Shown here: in pieces, positions 1 through 6,972 of the stretch | Numbering within the stretch: position 1 is the stretch's first letter | Layout: the number at the start of each line of letters is the position of its first letter | Assembly (NCBI GenBank): GCA_021844725.1 | Contig: JAKBSX010000063.1 | Span: 1 to 9,153, forward strand | DNA length: 9,153 bases | Source of the DNA: Actinomycetes bacterium | GTDB lineage: Bacteria > Actinomycetota > Acidimicrobiia > Acidimicrobiales > Acidimicrobiaceae | Direction: 5' to 3' | The notes under the pieces: generated by a model | The model's input: only the letters and a program-made list of their open reading frames with translations | Database searches by the model: none | Told to the model about the DNA's origin: nothing | Made by a program: the position numbers and the translations under genes

Positions 1-87
1 CGCAGAGGGACACTGCAGCAAAAGCCTGTTAGGGCTGAGCACAGCGGCCCAGCGAAGCGTCAACTCTCTGAAGGGCTGGTGGCGTGA
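1..87 (+). CDS. tnpB: TnpB-like protein of an IS200/IS605 element, C-terminal end only (partial)
   Basis: Frame 1 is open from the window edge for 28 codons and stops at TGA 85-87. Only the C-terminal tail is visible (it reads ...QQKPVRAEHSGPAKRQLSEG...), so no catalytic RuvC residue can be checked here. The assignment rests mainly on what follows: the stop codon lies inside a stem-loop that leads directly into a right-end hairpin of the IS200/IS605 kind, the usual place for the end of tnpB. In this family TnpB is an RNA-guided DNA endonuclease whose mRNA 3' end overlaps its guide RNA. Whether the gene is intact upstream, and whether a TnpA partner exists, is outside the window. It could also be a decayed copy. 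Confidence 0.6.
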   Translation, partial: RRGTLQQKPVRAEHSGPAKRQLSEGLVA

Positions 88-107
88 GCTGCTGGTTCTT
101 CAGGAAT

Positions 108-136
108 CCTCTTCCTCTAGGGAGAGGAGAGGTCAA
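108..136 (+). mobile_element. Right end (RE) hairpin and cleavage site of an IS200/IS605-family element
   Basis: CCTCT 108-112 pairs with AGAGG 128-132, and CCTCT 114-118 pairs with AGAGG 123-127. T113 is left as a single bulged base and the loop is AGGG. Two short stems with one bulged T is the characteristic single-strand hairpin bound by Y1 transposases at the ends of IS200/IS605 elements. It is followed by TCAA at 133-136, the same tetranucleotide I recall as the right cleavage site in IS608. The element therefore most likely ends at 136. The left end and the target motif are not in the window. Confidence 0.65.
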
Positions 137-466
137 CAACAAGAAAACCAACATCCGAGACCAAACATTACGGTACAAACGGGATCACCCAAGCCTCGGG
201 AGCGAGGAATAAACTTACGGGGCTGAAACGATGTTGGAAACTCTGATCAGTAACAGATATTGTGTGAATTGTAGTTCAGTTCTCCTTATTGATAAGTGAT
301 TCTAAAAGTGGACAAAGAAAGTCACACTTGGCAACAACTGGTTCCGAACAACATGCAAAGACTCAAGATCCGCCCCGCTTTTCACCAGAGATCAAAGAGA
401 ATCGAAGCGCACTTAATTTTGTGCATGGTTTCGCTCTGTGTCATGCGAATCTTGGAACACAAGGTA

Positions 467-480
467 AAACCGTACGGTTT
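467..480. repeat. Perfect 14-bp palindrome AAACCGTACGGTTT
   Basis: AAACCGTACGGTTT reads identically on both strands with no spacer. The flanking bases (A466, C481) do not extend it. It lies in the gene-poor stretch and could be a binding site for a dimeric protein or simply chance. No neighbouring promoter decides between these. Confidence 0.4.
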
Positions 481-519
481 CACCTACCAGTAGGCACTTT
501 CCATTATTTCTAAAACTAA

Positions 520-702
520 CAGTACGCTTATTGGCAACCAAAAGAAAACCCATCTGATACCACCGCTATACAGCACAGAATTCAAGACGATATTGGAAGC
601 TACTGGGGTAAGTCGTTCTCAGTTTATTTTGAACACCTATTCGCCGAAGACGGGATCTACTGGATGACTGCCAGGAGATTAGGAGCTTGCCCGACCTTTT
701 AA
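520..702 (+). pseudogene. Possible relic of a helix-turn-helix protein
   Basis: The frame is open for 60 codons between stops at 517-519 and 700-702 but has no ATG, GTG or TTG until an ATG at 664. The C-terminal half has protein-like composition (SVYFEHLFAEDGIYWMTARR followed by LGACPTF). It recalls a helix-turn-helix core in which an alpha helix is followed by an xARRLGxxPT turn and recognition helix, cut off where the recognition helix would start. It has neither a proper start nor a complete domain, so if it is real it is a broken remnant. Its position between an insertion element end and the operon tail fits decay. The family could not be named, and a chance open frame remains possible. 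Confidence 0.22.
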
Positions 703-716
703 ATTTAGCTGGTCGG
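691..716 (-). terminator. Inverted repeat just after the hydrolase stop, weak terminator candidate
   Basis: CCGACC at 691-696 and GGTCGG at 711-716 form a perfect 6-bp stem with an AT-rich 14-base loop. The repeat starts immediately downstream of the hydrolase stop codon (720-718) in the direction of transcription. It is not followed by a run of T on the minus strand, so it is not a classical intrinsic terminator. It may instead protect the mRNA 3' end of the transporter operon. Confidence 0.3.
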
Positions 717-717
717 T

Positions 718-1776
718 TCAGGAGTTTAGGATCTCGGCCATCCAATCAGCTGATCGGTTTCTGTGTTTATAAATGATGTTGGCGCATCCATGATTGCCAT
801 CTTCGAATAAGAGTATTTCGCTGAGTCCGGGCGCTTCTTTGCTTAGTCGAATAGCTTGGCTGGCTGGGAATAGCCGATCTCTGGCACCGTAGACAATCTG
901 CAACGGAATCTTTATATTTCCAGCGACTTCAGCCAGATTGAGCTTTTTTGCCTTATCTTTGGCCTGGTCCATATCGCCACTTTTTGAGCGTATTTGAAAA
1001 GCGTTCTTTGTCAACTGCGGGAGTTGGTCCCAGTTTTCACTGAAGTCATATGGCCCTGACAAATTTATGCACGCTTTGGCAAGTGAGCAAGCCGAGGCTA
1101 CACGAGAGGCGTAATATCCGCCCAGGCTCACCCCCCAAATCCCAATTCGATCCGGGTCTATTTCAGGTTGTGAAGCCAGCGCTTGGAGTAAAACTTCACC
1201 TGGAATCTCCCAATTGGGTTCAATAGGGAAATATTCCGACTCCCCCTGTCCTGGGCCATCGACTGAAAAAGTAGCCAGACCCCGTTCCAAAAAGAGCTGT
1301 TCAGTGCTGCGAAATTCTTCTTTGGTGGAATCAAGTCCTGGTATCAGCATGACTGCCGGGTGGGGTCCGGAGCTAGGCGGGGTTCGCAGGATTCCAACGA
1401 GATGCGAATCCATGTATGGCACCTCAAGAATTCGTCCCGGAGGATCGAGGTGTGCAAGTGCGTCCCTGAGAGTAGAAACCGCTTTTTGGTGGGCGCTTGA
1501 GTATTGATCTTGGTCTTCGAAGAACAGGAACTTCGCAAAATGGTAATAAACCGATGCCTGGGAAAGGTGCGATCCAGCCGACCGGTATCTAGCATTGTCG
1601 AGAGCGGTTCGGCCCAGCTTCTCATGTTTCGCCCCCAGTTCCATCCAGGCGTCACACCAATCGGACCACTCGTTAAGAGTATTGGTTATATGGCGAAAGT
1701 CGCTGTAGTCGATTCCATTAGCGACGAAACGAGGTCCCCAGTTTTCGATTGCACTTTTGAGTAGCTCATCTTGCAT
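718..1776 (-). CDS. Alpha/beta hydrolase, 2,6-dihydroxypseudooxynicotine hydrolase-like
   Basis: This 352-residue cytoplasmic protein has a helical N-terminal cap (about 1-115) and an alpha/beta hydrolase core (about 116-350). The nucleophile elbow is GVSLGG with Ser217, the acid is Asp300 in YGARD, and the base is His329 in DGNHG. PGLDS at 146-150 is the probable oxyanion-hole strand end. Length, helical N-terminus and catalytic spacing match the family of the nicotine-pathway C-C hydrolase from Paenarthrobacter, whose triad I recall as Ser217/Asp300/His329; a Glu also used by that enzyme may correspond to Glu247. Close relatives include FrsA/DUF1100-type esterases, so C-C bond, ester or thioester hydrolysis are all possible. 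It follows livF by 96 bases without an obvious terminator, so it may be the last gene of the transporter operon. ATG start with AAGGA at 1788-1792, a rather long 11-base spacing. Confidence 0.85.
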   Translation of the reverse strand: MQDELLKSAIENWGPRFVANGIDYSDFRHITNTLNEWSDWCDAWMELGAKHEKLGRTALDNARYRSAGSHLSQASVYYHFAKFLFFEDQDQYSSAHQKAVSTLRDALAHLDPPGRILEVPYMDSHLVGILRTPPSSGPHPAVMLIPGLDSTKEEFRSTEQLFLERGLATFSVDGPGQGESEYFPIEPNWEIPGEVLLQALASQPEIDPDRIGIWGVSLGGYYASRVASACSLAKACINLSGPYDFSENWDQLPQLTKNAFQIRSKSGDMDQAKDKAKKLNLAEVAGNIKIPLQIVYGARDRLFPASQAIRLSKEAPGLSEILLFEDGNHGCANIIYKHRNRSADWMAEILNS

Positions 1777-1872
1777 TTTGTATCCCGTCCTTATAAAGCG
1801 TCAAGGTTGGCTGGGGTAGTGAAATGTGATAATCAAACCTAAATAATCTCAATTCCGTGGTGATTTTGACCC

Positions 1873-2658
1873 TTATTGTTTCTGGCTTGTTCCACCCAAA
1901 TACAGGGTACCGATCTCAGGGTTTTCCAGCACTTCCCGCCCGGAGCCAAGCAGCCGCACCTGTCCAGATTCCAATACGACTGCGTGGCTGCTTAATTTGA
2001 GCGCAGCCCGGGCATTCTGCTCAACCAGCAATATAGTCACTCCGGATTTATTCATTTCCAGAATTGTTCTAAATACCGATCGGGCCATCTGAGGATCAAG
2101 TCCCAGTGTGGGCTCATCCAGGATTACAATCCGGGGCGAAAGCATCATGCAGCGGGCGAATTCAACCAGCCTTTGCTGACCTCCAGATAGTGCTCCGGCC
2201 TTTATTTTGGCCTTCTCTTTCACTATCGGGAACAGCTCGCAAATCTGTTCGAACCTGGTCTTTACCTGCTGGCGGTCCCGGATCAGAAATCCTCCAAATT
2301 CTACATTTTCCTCCACCGTCATTTTGCGGAACAGGCTGTGGTTTTGGGGAACTTGGACTATCCCTTTTTTGAGTATCTCTCTTGGTTTCAGGGTATGTAT
2401 GGGTTCTCCATCGAGAGTGATCTGTCCTTCTCGAATTTTCAGTATCCCGCTGATTGCGGTGGCGACGGTGGATTTTCCAGCTCCATTCGGACCCACGATA
2501 CAGGTGATGCTTTTGTCTGAAACCGTAAAGGTTGTGCCTTTGAGAACGTCACCTCCACCATATCCTCCGTAGACTTTCTCGAGACAGAGGATTTGAGCCG
2601 GTTCGGTTCGGGTTTCGCTGCCAGAAGTGATTGTGTCGTGTGAAATGTCAGGGGACAA
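1873..2658 (-). CDS. livF: Branched-chain amino acid/amide-type ABC transporter ATP-binding protein LivF
   Basis: This 261-residue ATPase is one of two nucleotide-binding subunits that power the importer on the cytoplasmic face. Visible motifs are Walker A GPNGAGKST (56-64), Q-loop Gln105, signature LSGGQQ (157-162), Walker B ending in LDEP with Asp181 and Glu182, and LVEQN (211-215). The Gln where most ABC proteins have the H-loop His is typical of LivF and separates it from LivG. The start is a TTG that overlaps the end of livG by 11 bases. It is chosen because AGGAGG lies six bases upstream (2665-2670). This gives about 20 residues before the ABC domain, slightly longer than usual. Translation is probably coupled to livG. 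The family assignment is firm; the substrate is not determined. Confidence 0.95.
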   Translation of the reverse strand: MSPDISHDTITSGSETRTEPAQILCLEKVYGGYGGGDVLKGTTFTVSDKSITCIVGPNGAGKSTVATAISGILKIREGQITLDGEPIHTLKPREILKKGIVQVPQNHSLFRKMTVEENVEFGGFLIRDRQQVKTRFEQICELFPIVKEKAKIKAGALSGGQQRLVEFARCMMLSPRIVILDEPTLGLDPQMARSVFRTILEMNKSGVTILLVEQNARAALKLSSHAVVLESGQVRLLGSGREVLENPEIGTLYLGGTSQKQ

Positions 2659-3430
2659 CTATTTCCTCCTCAAAATCGTCGATTCCCAGGTATGCATCCA
2701 GAACCCGGGGATCGGATCGAACCTGCTCCGGCTTTCCGGTCATAAATACGGATCCGGAGCTCATCACGTTCACTTCATGACAAAGAGTTAGAACGAAGTC
2801 CATATTGTGCTCTACGATTAGAAATGTTTTTCCAAGGCTGTTCAAGTAGCGAATATGGTCGCCCAGCTCTTTAATCAGTGACAGGTTTACCCCACCGGCG
2901 GGTTCGTCTAGAAGTAAAAGTGTTGGGTCGGCAATCAAGATATATGCCAGTTCAAGCAGCTTTCGCTGTCCGTAGGATAGCGATCCGGCAGGAGATTCAG
3001 CGAGCTTTAGGAGTCCAACGAATTTCAGAATTTCAACAGCCCTATCCAGTTCTTCTGATGATCCGGCAGGTCGTATGACGCTTCTGAGCCAGCCCTCCTT
3101 GCGTTGAGTGGCTATGAACATATTTTCCATAACTGTCATGCGGGCAAAGATCTTGGTAAGTTGAAATGTGCGTCCAATCCCGAGGGCGAAGATCTGCTCA
3201 GGCGTTTTCCCAGTTATGGATTGGCCGCGGAAGTAGACGTCACCCCCTTCGATTGATTCATACCCGGTTATCGCATTGAACAGCGTGGTTTTGCCCGAAC
3301 CATTGGGACCGATGAGACCGGTGATTTTGCCTTCGCTTATTTTTATGCTGCAGTTATCAAGCGCCTTGACCCCGCCGTAGCTCCTGGTTGCGTTTTTGAC
3401 TTCTAAAAAAGCATCAGTTTCAGCAGTCAT
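2648..3430 (-). CDS. livG: Branched-chain amino acid/amide-type ABC transporter ATP-binding protein LivG
   Basis: This 260-residue ATPase pairs with LivF under the LivH/LivM channel. Motifs are Walker A GPNGSGKT (41-48), the LivG-type GRTFQ with Q-loop Gln90, signature LSYGQ (151-155), Walker B LLLLDEP with Asp175 and Glu176, and the H-loop His208 in VEHNM. The long segment between the Q-loop and signature (about 100-145) and the C-terminal tail after 225 are normal for LivG. Total length is close to the family norm of about 255. The ATG overlaps the livM stop as ATGA, so the two are translationally coupled. The C-terminus is acidic (DDFEEEIVVP), and its codons carry the livF ribosome-binding site. 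Nothing is missing, so the subunit should be functional. Confidence 0.96.
   Translation of the reverse strand: MTAETDAFLEVKNATRSYGGVKALDNCSIKISEGKITGLIGPNGSGKTTLFNAITGYESIEGGDVYFRGQSITGKTPEQIFALGIGRTFQLTKIFARMTVMENMFIATQRKEGWLRSVIRPAGSSEELDRAVEILKFVGLLKLAESPAGSLSYGQRKLLELAYILIADPTLLLLDEPAGGVNLSLIKELGDHIRYLNSLGKTFLIVEHNMDFVLTLCHEVNVMSSGSVFMTGKPEQVRSDPRVLDAYLGIDDFEEEIVVP
2665..2670 (-). promoter_or_regulatory. Strong Shine-Dalgarno site that fixes the livF TTG start
   Basis: On the minus strand AGGAGG is followed by six bases (AAATAG) and then TTG at 2658-2656. The site lies inside the last codons of livG. Its strength and spacing make the unusual TTG the most likely livF start. Confidence 0.75.
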
Positions 3431-4500
3431 AGAGCTTTCCCTTCTTTGACCGGTTCTTTATTTGCAGCAGACGCCTGTGGGATTCCACTTGTTGCCGAAT
3501 CAGGACTATTAAAACTTACGTCGGCTCCCGTGGGTAACAAACGCTTGCTGATCTGCTTTTTTATTGATGGCAGCACCCCTTCTGGCAACAGAACTATTAC
3601 AGCCAGGAAAAGCAGTCCGTAAATTATGAGGTAGAGGTTTTGTATGGTCAGGCTGAGGACCAAATAGCGTTGAAGCGCTTCAAGCACCAGCGCTCCGAAC
3701 ACCGGACCAGCTAGAGTCCCGAGTCCTCCAAAGAAACACATCAGGGCAACTGTTACGTCAAACGAAGCAGCAAATGCGAATTGCGGATAAATCTGACCAA
3801 TGAAGTATGCCCAAATGGCACCGATCATTCCAACCGGTATTGCCGATAAAACAAAGGAGACCAGTTTCACCCTGTCAACTTTTACTCCAAGGCTTCGCGC
3901 CCGGCTCTCTTCGTCCCGGATTGCAAATAACTGAAGTCCGAAGCGGGACCTTTTGATGTGCCACACCAGAAACACCGTCAGGATCAATATGACCGCGGAG
4001 GCGTAGTAGAAGGGGTTGTTGTAATCGGATGCGGCAAAGCCTCCAGGGGCTAAAGTAACGCCCTCTGATCCTTTGGTAAATCCGAGGTTTTCTGCCAGCA
4101 GTTGGAAGATAAAAAATGCAGCGATAGTTATTACTACAAAGGTATGGCGCTTGGTTCTAAGTGCAACAAATCCTATCGGTATTGCTAAAGCTCCCGCCGC
4201 AATTCCCGCCACCGGAACCAGGGCAAATACTGGGAACCCTCCGGACATGTTAAGGCCGGTTGAAATCAGCGACAAGGTATAGGCGCCGGTTCCGAAAAAT
4301 ATTGCATGTCCCAAAGAGACGTATCCGGTAAATCCGGAGAAGCTGTTCCATGCGGTTGCGATTGCCATGTACATTACGCAATAGGTGGCAATAGTGGTAA
4401 CAGTGGGATTGTTGAATATCAGCGGGAATGCCACCAGCACGATTACCGCCAGCAGAAGACCGATTCTTTTAGTTGACTTGGTCGGATTTACCAGGCTCAC
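3427..4500 (-). CDS. livM: Branched-chain amino acid/amide-type ABC transporter permease LivM
   Basis: This 357-residue integral membrane protein has about eight to ten hydrophobic segments and forms one half of the transport channel. Hallmarks of LivM are GYVSLGHAIFFGTGAY (59-74), the cytoplasmic ATPase-contact loop AIRDEESRARSLGVKV (193-208) and GGLGTLAGPVFGA (258-270). The membrane part ends near LLPEGVLPS (304-312). A hydrophilic Ser/Ala/Pro-rich tail of about 40 residues follows, which is dispensable-looking and probably cytoplasmic. The start is GTG, overlapping the livH stop as GTGA, with GAGGTG about nine bases upstream. It is the third gene of the operon and tightly coupled to both neighbours. 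The sequence does not say whether amino acids, amides or aromatic acids are carried. Confidence 0.95.
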   Translation of the reverse strand: MSLVNPTKSTKRIGLLLAVIVLVAFPLIFNNPTVTTIATYCVMYMAIATAWNSFSGFTGYVSLGHAIFFGTGAYTLSLISTGLNMSGGFPVFALVPVAGIAAGALAIPIGFVALRTKRHTFVVITIAAFFIFQLLAENLGFTKGSEGVTLAPGGFAASDYNNPFYYASAVILILTVFLVWHIKRSRFGLQLFAIRDEESRARSLGVKVDRVKLVSFVLSAIPVGMIGAIWAYFIGQIYPQFAFAASFDVTVALMCFFGGLGTLAGPVFGALVLEALQRYLVLSLTIQNLYLIIYGLLFLAVIVLLPEGVLPSIKKQISKRLLPTGADVSFNSPDSATSGIPQASAANKEPVKEGKAL

Positions 4501-5381
4501 TGGGCGCGCACCTCACGTTGTCCAAACAGACCTTGCGGTTTGAGAAGTAGAACTATCACAAGCACAGCGAAATAGATCAGTGTGGCCCAAGTTGGCGTCC
4601 ACGCTACTGAGATGATGTCTTCAACGACCACCATCACCAGAGCTCCAACTAGAGCTCCTCCAACGCTTCCCAGTCCGCCAAGAACCACAATGGTGAGAAG
4701 TCTCGAAATCAGGTCATAGCTGCTATTGGGGGTAAATGGCTGCACCGCACCAAACACCATTCCTCCAACGGCAGTCACTGCCACTCCAATCGCGAAGGTG
4801 AGGGTCGACACCCTTTTTACTTCAACTCCGACTAACTGGGCAGCAAAGCGGTTATCCATGGCAGCTCTAACACTCACCCCAAGGCGGGTTTTGTAGAGGA
4901 TGAAATACAGTACCAGCACCGAGGCCAGAGCCAGCAGGAATCCGTAGAGATAAATTTTAGGCAGATAGTTGCCGAATACATGGAATGACTGAGTCACATA
5001 TGACGCAGTCAGGCTCCGGTAGTTGCTCCCGAAGTGGAGGAGAAGGACGCCTTCTATTACTATAGTTACCGCGTAAGTAACCAGGATTGACATCGAGACC
5101 CGATTGTATTCGCCGAGACGCCGAATGAACGCCCACTCGATGAATGCTCCCAGTAGGAACATTGCGGGAATTGTGATTATAAGTCCTTCAAATAACCCTA
5201 TCCCGAAACTATGTTCAAGCGAATAACTTGCGTAAGCACCCAGTATTACGAAAATTCCTTGGGCAATATTGATCATATCCAAAACACCGAAAATCAGTGT
5301 CAATCCGGCTGCCATCAGGGCATAGACCCCACCGGTGAGGATCCCGTCCAGGATGGCCATCTCCAAGGTTCCGGCACTCAC
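4497..5381 (-). CDS. livH: Branched-chain amino acid/amide-type ABC transporter permease LivH
   Basis: This 294-residue inner-membrane permease is the partner of LivM. The family pattern is clear: GLTLIFGVLDMINIAQG (26-42) running into LGAY, the ATPase-contact loop around 172-190 (RAAMDNRFAAQLVGVEV), GGLGSVGGALVGA (235-247), and the closing KPQGLFG (281-287). Length matches LivH proteins (about 290). The start is GTG, preceded by AGAGGAG six bases upstream. An ATG one base earlier on the transcript would meet a stop at once and is excluded. A 106-base gap containing a perfect hairpin separates it from the binding-protein gene, while livH, livM, livG and livF all overlap, so these four form the tightly coupled core. 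Confidence 0.96.
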   Translation of the reverse strand: MSAGTLEMAILDGILTGGVYALMAAGLTLIFGVLDMINIAQGIFVILGAYASYSLEHSFGIGLFEGLIITIPAMFLLGAFIEWAFIRRLGEYNRVSMSILVTYAVTIVIEGVLLLHFGSNYRSLTASYVTQSFHVFGNYLPKIYLYGFLLALASVLVLYFILYKTRLGVSVRAAMDNRFAAQLVGVEVKRVSTLTFAIGVAVTAVGGMVFGAVQPFTPNSSYDLISRLLTIVVLGGLGSVGGALVGALVMVVVEDIISVAWTPTWATLIYFAVLVIVLLLKPQGLFGQREVRAQ

Positions 5382-5424
5382 ATCAATCTCCTCTTTGTCA
5401 TCAGCTAAGCGTTCTTGATCTGAA

Positions 5425-5460
5425 AGTGGCTTGGCTTAGTTCTCACTGCGCCAAGCCACT
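5425..5460 (-). terminator. Perfect intercistronic hairpin between binding-protein gene and permease genes
   Basis: AGTGGCTTGG (5425-5434) and CCAAGCCACT (5451-5460) are exact reverse complements with a 16-base loop. The stem lies 27 bases after the binding-protein stop on the transcript and well before the livH ribosome-binding site. No T-run follows it on the minus strand. It is therefore better read as a partial terminator or 3' mRNA-stabilising stem than a full stop. Such stems after the binding-protein gene are known in other ABC importer operons, where binding protein is needed in excess. Confidence 0.6.
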
Positions 5461-5487
5461 CGAATTATTGGTGATATGTGGTGGGGA

Positions 5488-6765
5488 CTATGAGCAGAAT
5501 GCCGGCTTCGGGAACAGCGGAGCTACCGACTGCTTGTCTGAGGCCGGAAGTATCTGTACATATTTTGTACCCTTGCTCTGCCATTGGAACCCTAACACAA
5601 CTCCATCTACGTTTTCACCCTTACTGTTGAACTTTACTGGTCCTTGAAGGGTTTGGAAAGTAACACCGCTATGGAGATACTTGAGTATCTTTGCCTGGTT
5701 GAAGCTCTTGGTGGCATTGACAGCATCTGCCAGCACCTCTCCCACTCCATATGCTTCAGCGCTACTGGCGGTGATTTGCGAGGTTGTGCCCCCGTACTTC
5801 GCCAGATATGCCTTGACGAACTGATGGCTGAGCGTATTGTCATAGCCAGCGTACCAACCGTTTGGCTGAATAATTCCATTTGCATTACAGGTTCCAATAG
5901 CGCTAGTAAAAGCGGTTTGGTTAACTCCATTTGTGCCAACCAGGATTTCCGGGTTGTAGTGCTGAGTAATGAAGTCCTTGACAAATGCGATCACTTTGGA
6001 CACCGAGGTGGTGGATATGATCGCAACCTGGGCATGGGTGGCGGCAATAGCATCTGCTAATGGAGTGAAGTCAGTGGTTTCGCTCTGAAACACCTGGTTA
6101 TAAACCGTCTTGACTCCGGCTGCCTGCATAATTGCCTGAGCTGGCGCGATCTGCGGCTGCGCAAATATGTTGTTGCTGGTCACGTACGCCGCCGTTGTGG
6201 GTCTCTTGCCGGCAGGCATGGATTTGATCCAGTTTGCCACTGGCAGCAGCCCGTCTTTGACCGGATAGCTGACGTCGAAGACGTTCTTGAGGCCATGTGT
6301 GAATACTCCAGGAGCTCCACCAGCACCTTCCACCATGGCATATCCATATCTGGCAGCAACTGTTGCCGCCGGTACCGTCAACAGTGAGGAAAATGGACCC
6401 ACAATTAGAGGAACGTGATCAGAGGTGATCAGGTCTTGGTAGTTGGTTGCGACCTGAGTTGGACTGCTGGCGTCGTCCAGTATTTTCATGGAGACTTTAT
6501 GGCCAAGGAGCCCACCGTTCTTATTTACCTGTTCCGCCCATATGGCATATCCACGCTGAAAGCTCTTTCCATTGGCGGCGAAGTCGCCGGTTAGAGATAG
6601 TGAGGCACCAATCTGGATTGGTTTGGCTGAGGCAGTAGTGCTGGTAGCGCTGGAAGAACTGGCATTGCTGCTTCCGCTTCCACAGGCTGCTAACAGTAGT
6701 GCCGCAGCGGGAACAATTACGAAACCGATCCTGCGTTGCTTGGATCGTTTAAACAGAGATTTCAT
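5488..6765 (-). CDS. livJ: Branched-chain amino acid/amide-type ABC transporter substrate-binding lipoprotein
   Basis: This 425-residue extracytoplasmic binding protein (periplasmic-binding fold type I, Peripla_BP_6 group) captures the ligand for LivHMGF. The N-terminus is a lipoprotein signal: a basic region (1-12), a hydrophobic core, then LAAC with Cys28 as the lipidated residue. A Ser/Thr/Ala linker follows to about residue 48, as in many Gram-positive and actinobacterial lipoproteins. The mature domain starts at PIQIGASLSLTGDFAANGK, the standard opening of this family, and contains the usual GPFSS segment. ATG start with GGGGGAGG about six bases upstream. First gene of the operon. The ligand is unknown; liv-type receptors bind branched amino acids, short amides, urea or aromatic acids, and the symbol is used for family only. 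Confidence 0.93.
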   Translation of the reverse strand: MKSLFKRSKQRRIGFVIVPAAALLLAACGSGSSNASSSSATSTTASAKPIQIGASLSLTGDFAANGKSFQRGYAIWAEQVNKNGGLLGHKVSMKILDDASSPTQVATNYQDLITSDHVPLIVGPFSSLLTVPAATVAARYGYAMVEGAGGAPGVFTHGLKNVFDVSYPVKDGLLPVANWIKSMPAGKRPTTAAYVTSNNIFAQPQIAPAQAIMQAAGVKTVYNQVFQSETTDFTPLADAIAATHAQVAIISTTSVSKVIAFVKDFITQHYNPEILVGTNGVNQTAFTSAIGTCNANGIIQPNGWYAGYDNTLSHQFVKAYLAKYGGTTSQITASSAEAYGVGEVLADAVNATKSFNQAKILKYLHSGVTFQTLQGPVKFNSKGENVDGVVLGFQWQSKGTKYVQILPASDKQSVAPLFPKPAFCS

Positions 6766-6821
6766 TATATACCTCCCCCTAGTCGGGCATGGAACTTTTG
6801 CCGTCCAGGTACCCGAGATTC

Positions 6822-6855
6822 ATCATAGCATTGCATTCGTTTGCGGGAATGTCAA
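6822..6855 (-). promoter_or_regulatory. Candidate promoter of the transporter operon
   Basis: On the minus strand TGCTATGAT (6830-6822) is a good extended -10 element, and a perfect TTGACA lies upstream at 6855-6850. The 22-base gap between TTGACA and TATGAT is too long for a standard pair. Either the extended -10 acts largely alone, or TTGACA pairs with the weaker AATGCT at 17 bases. It would give a leader of roughly 50 bases before the binding-protein ATG. Confidence 0.4.
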
Positions 6856-6972
6856 GTTTTAACATAATTTGTTTTCTATTTCTTTGAGTTGGGATTCCGC
6901 TAAATTAGGTTTAGATGCACTCAACTGCTTTTTTTAGCTTCAGAATAGTGAAAATAACCAGCTAGGAAGGGT

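Larger units (their letters stand above)
1..136 (+). ncRNA. 3' part of an omega RNA (reRNA) scaffold of a TnpB element
   Basis: Two consecutive RNA-like structures are visible. The first is a continuous 15-bp stem, 69-83 pairing with 88-102, using several G-U pairs and closed by a GTGA (GNRA-type) loop at 84-87. The second is the right-end hairpin at 108-132. The wobble pairing argues for selection on RNA rather than DNA structure. In known TnpB systems the guide RNA scaffold covers the end of tnpB and the right end of the element, and the guide is the flanking DNA just beyond it. Here that would start at about 137 (caacaagaaaaccaac). The 5' end of the RNA lies outside the window. Expression is not shown by sequence. 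Confidence 0.55.
137..717. other. Gene-poor stretch between the IS right end and the hydrolase gene
   Basis: No intact gene is convincing here. Two overlapping open frames on the plus strand at 289-513 (TTG start) and 296-493 (GTG start) have no Shine-Dalgarno sequence and no recognisable motifs. Visible structure consists of a small hairpin at 194-207 (CCTCG, loop GGAG, CGAGG), a perfect 14-bp palindrome at 467-480, an open frame at 520-702 that may be a gene relic, and an inverted repeat at 691-716 next to the hydrolase stop codon. The stretch is plausibly decayed DNA at an insertion-prone site. Confidence 0.5.

Noticed and set aside
461..510. CCGTACGG-containing segment considered as domain V of a group II intron
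   Set aside because: The bases around it do not form the conserved 34-base domain V hairpin, and no maturase or other intron domain is visible.
289..513. 74-codon plus-strand frame with TTG start (and the overlapping 296-493 frame with GTG start)
   Set aside because: No Shine-Dalgarno sequence, no recognisable motif, irregular composition, and two overlapping frames of similar length in an AT-richer gene-poor stretch. Chance frames are the simpler reading.
5644..6060. 138-codon plus-strand frame inside the binding-protein gene
   Set aside because: Antisense to a well-supported lipoprotein gene, with no ribosome-binding site or family motif.
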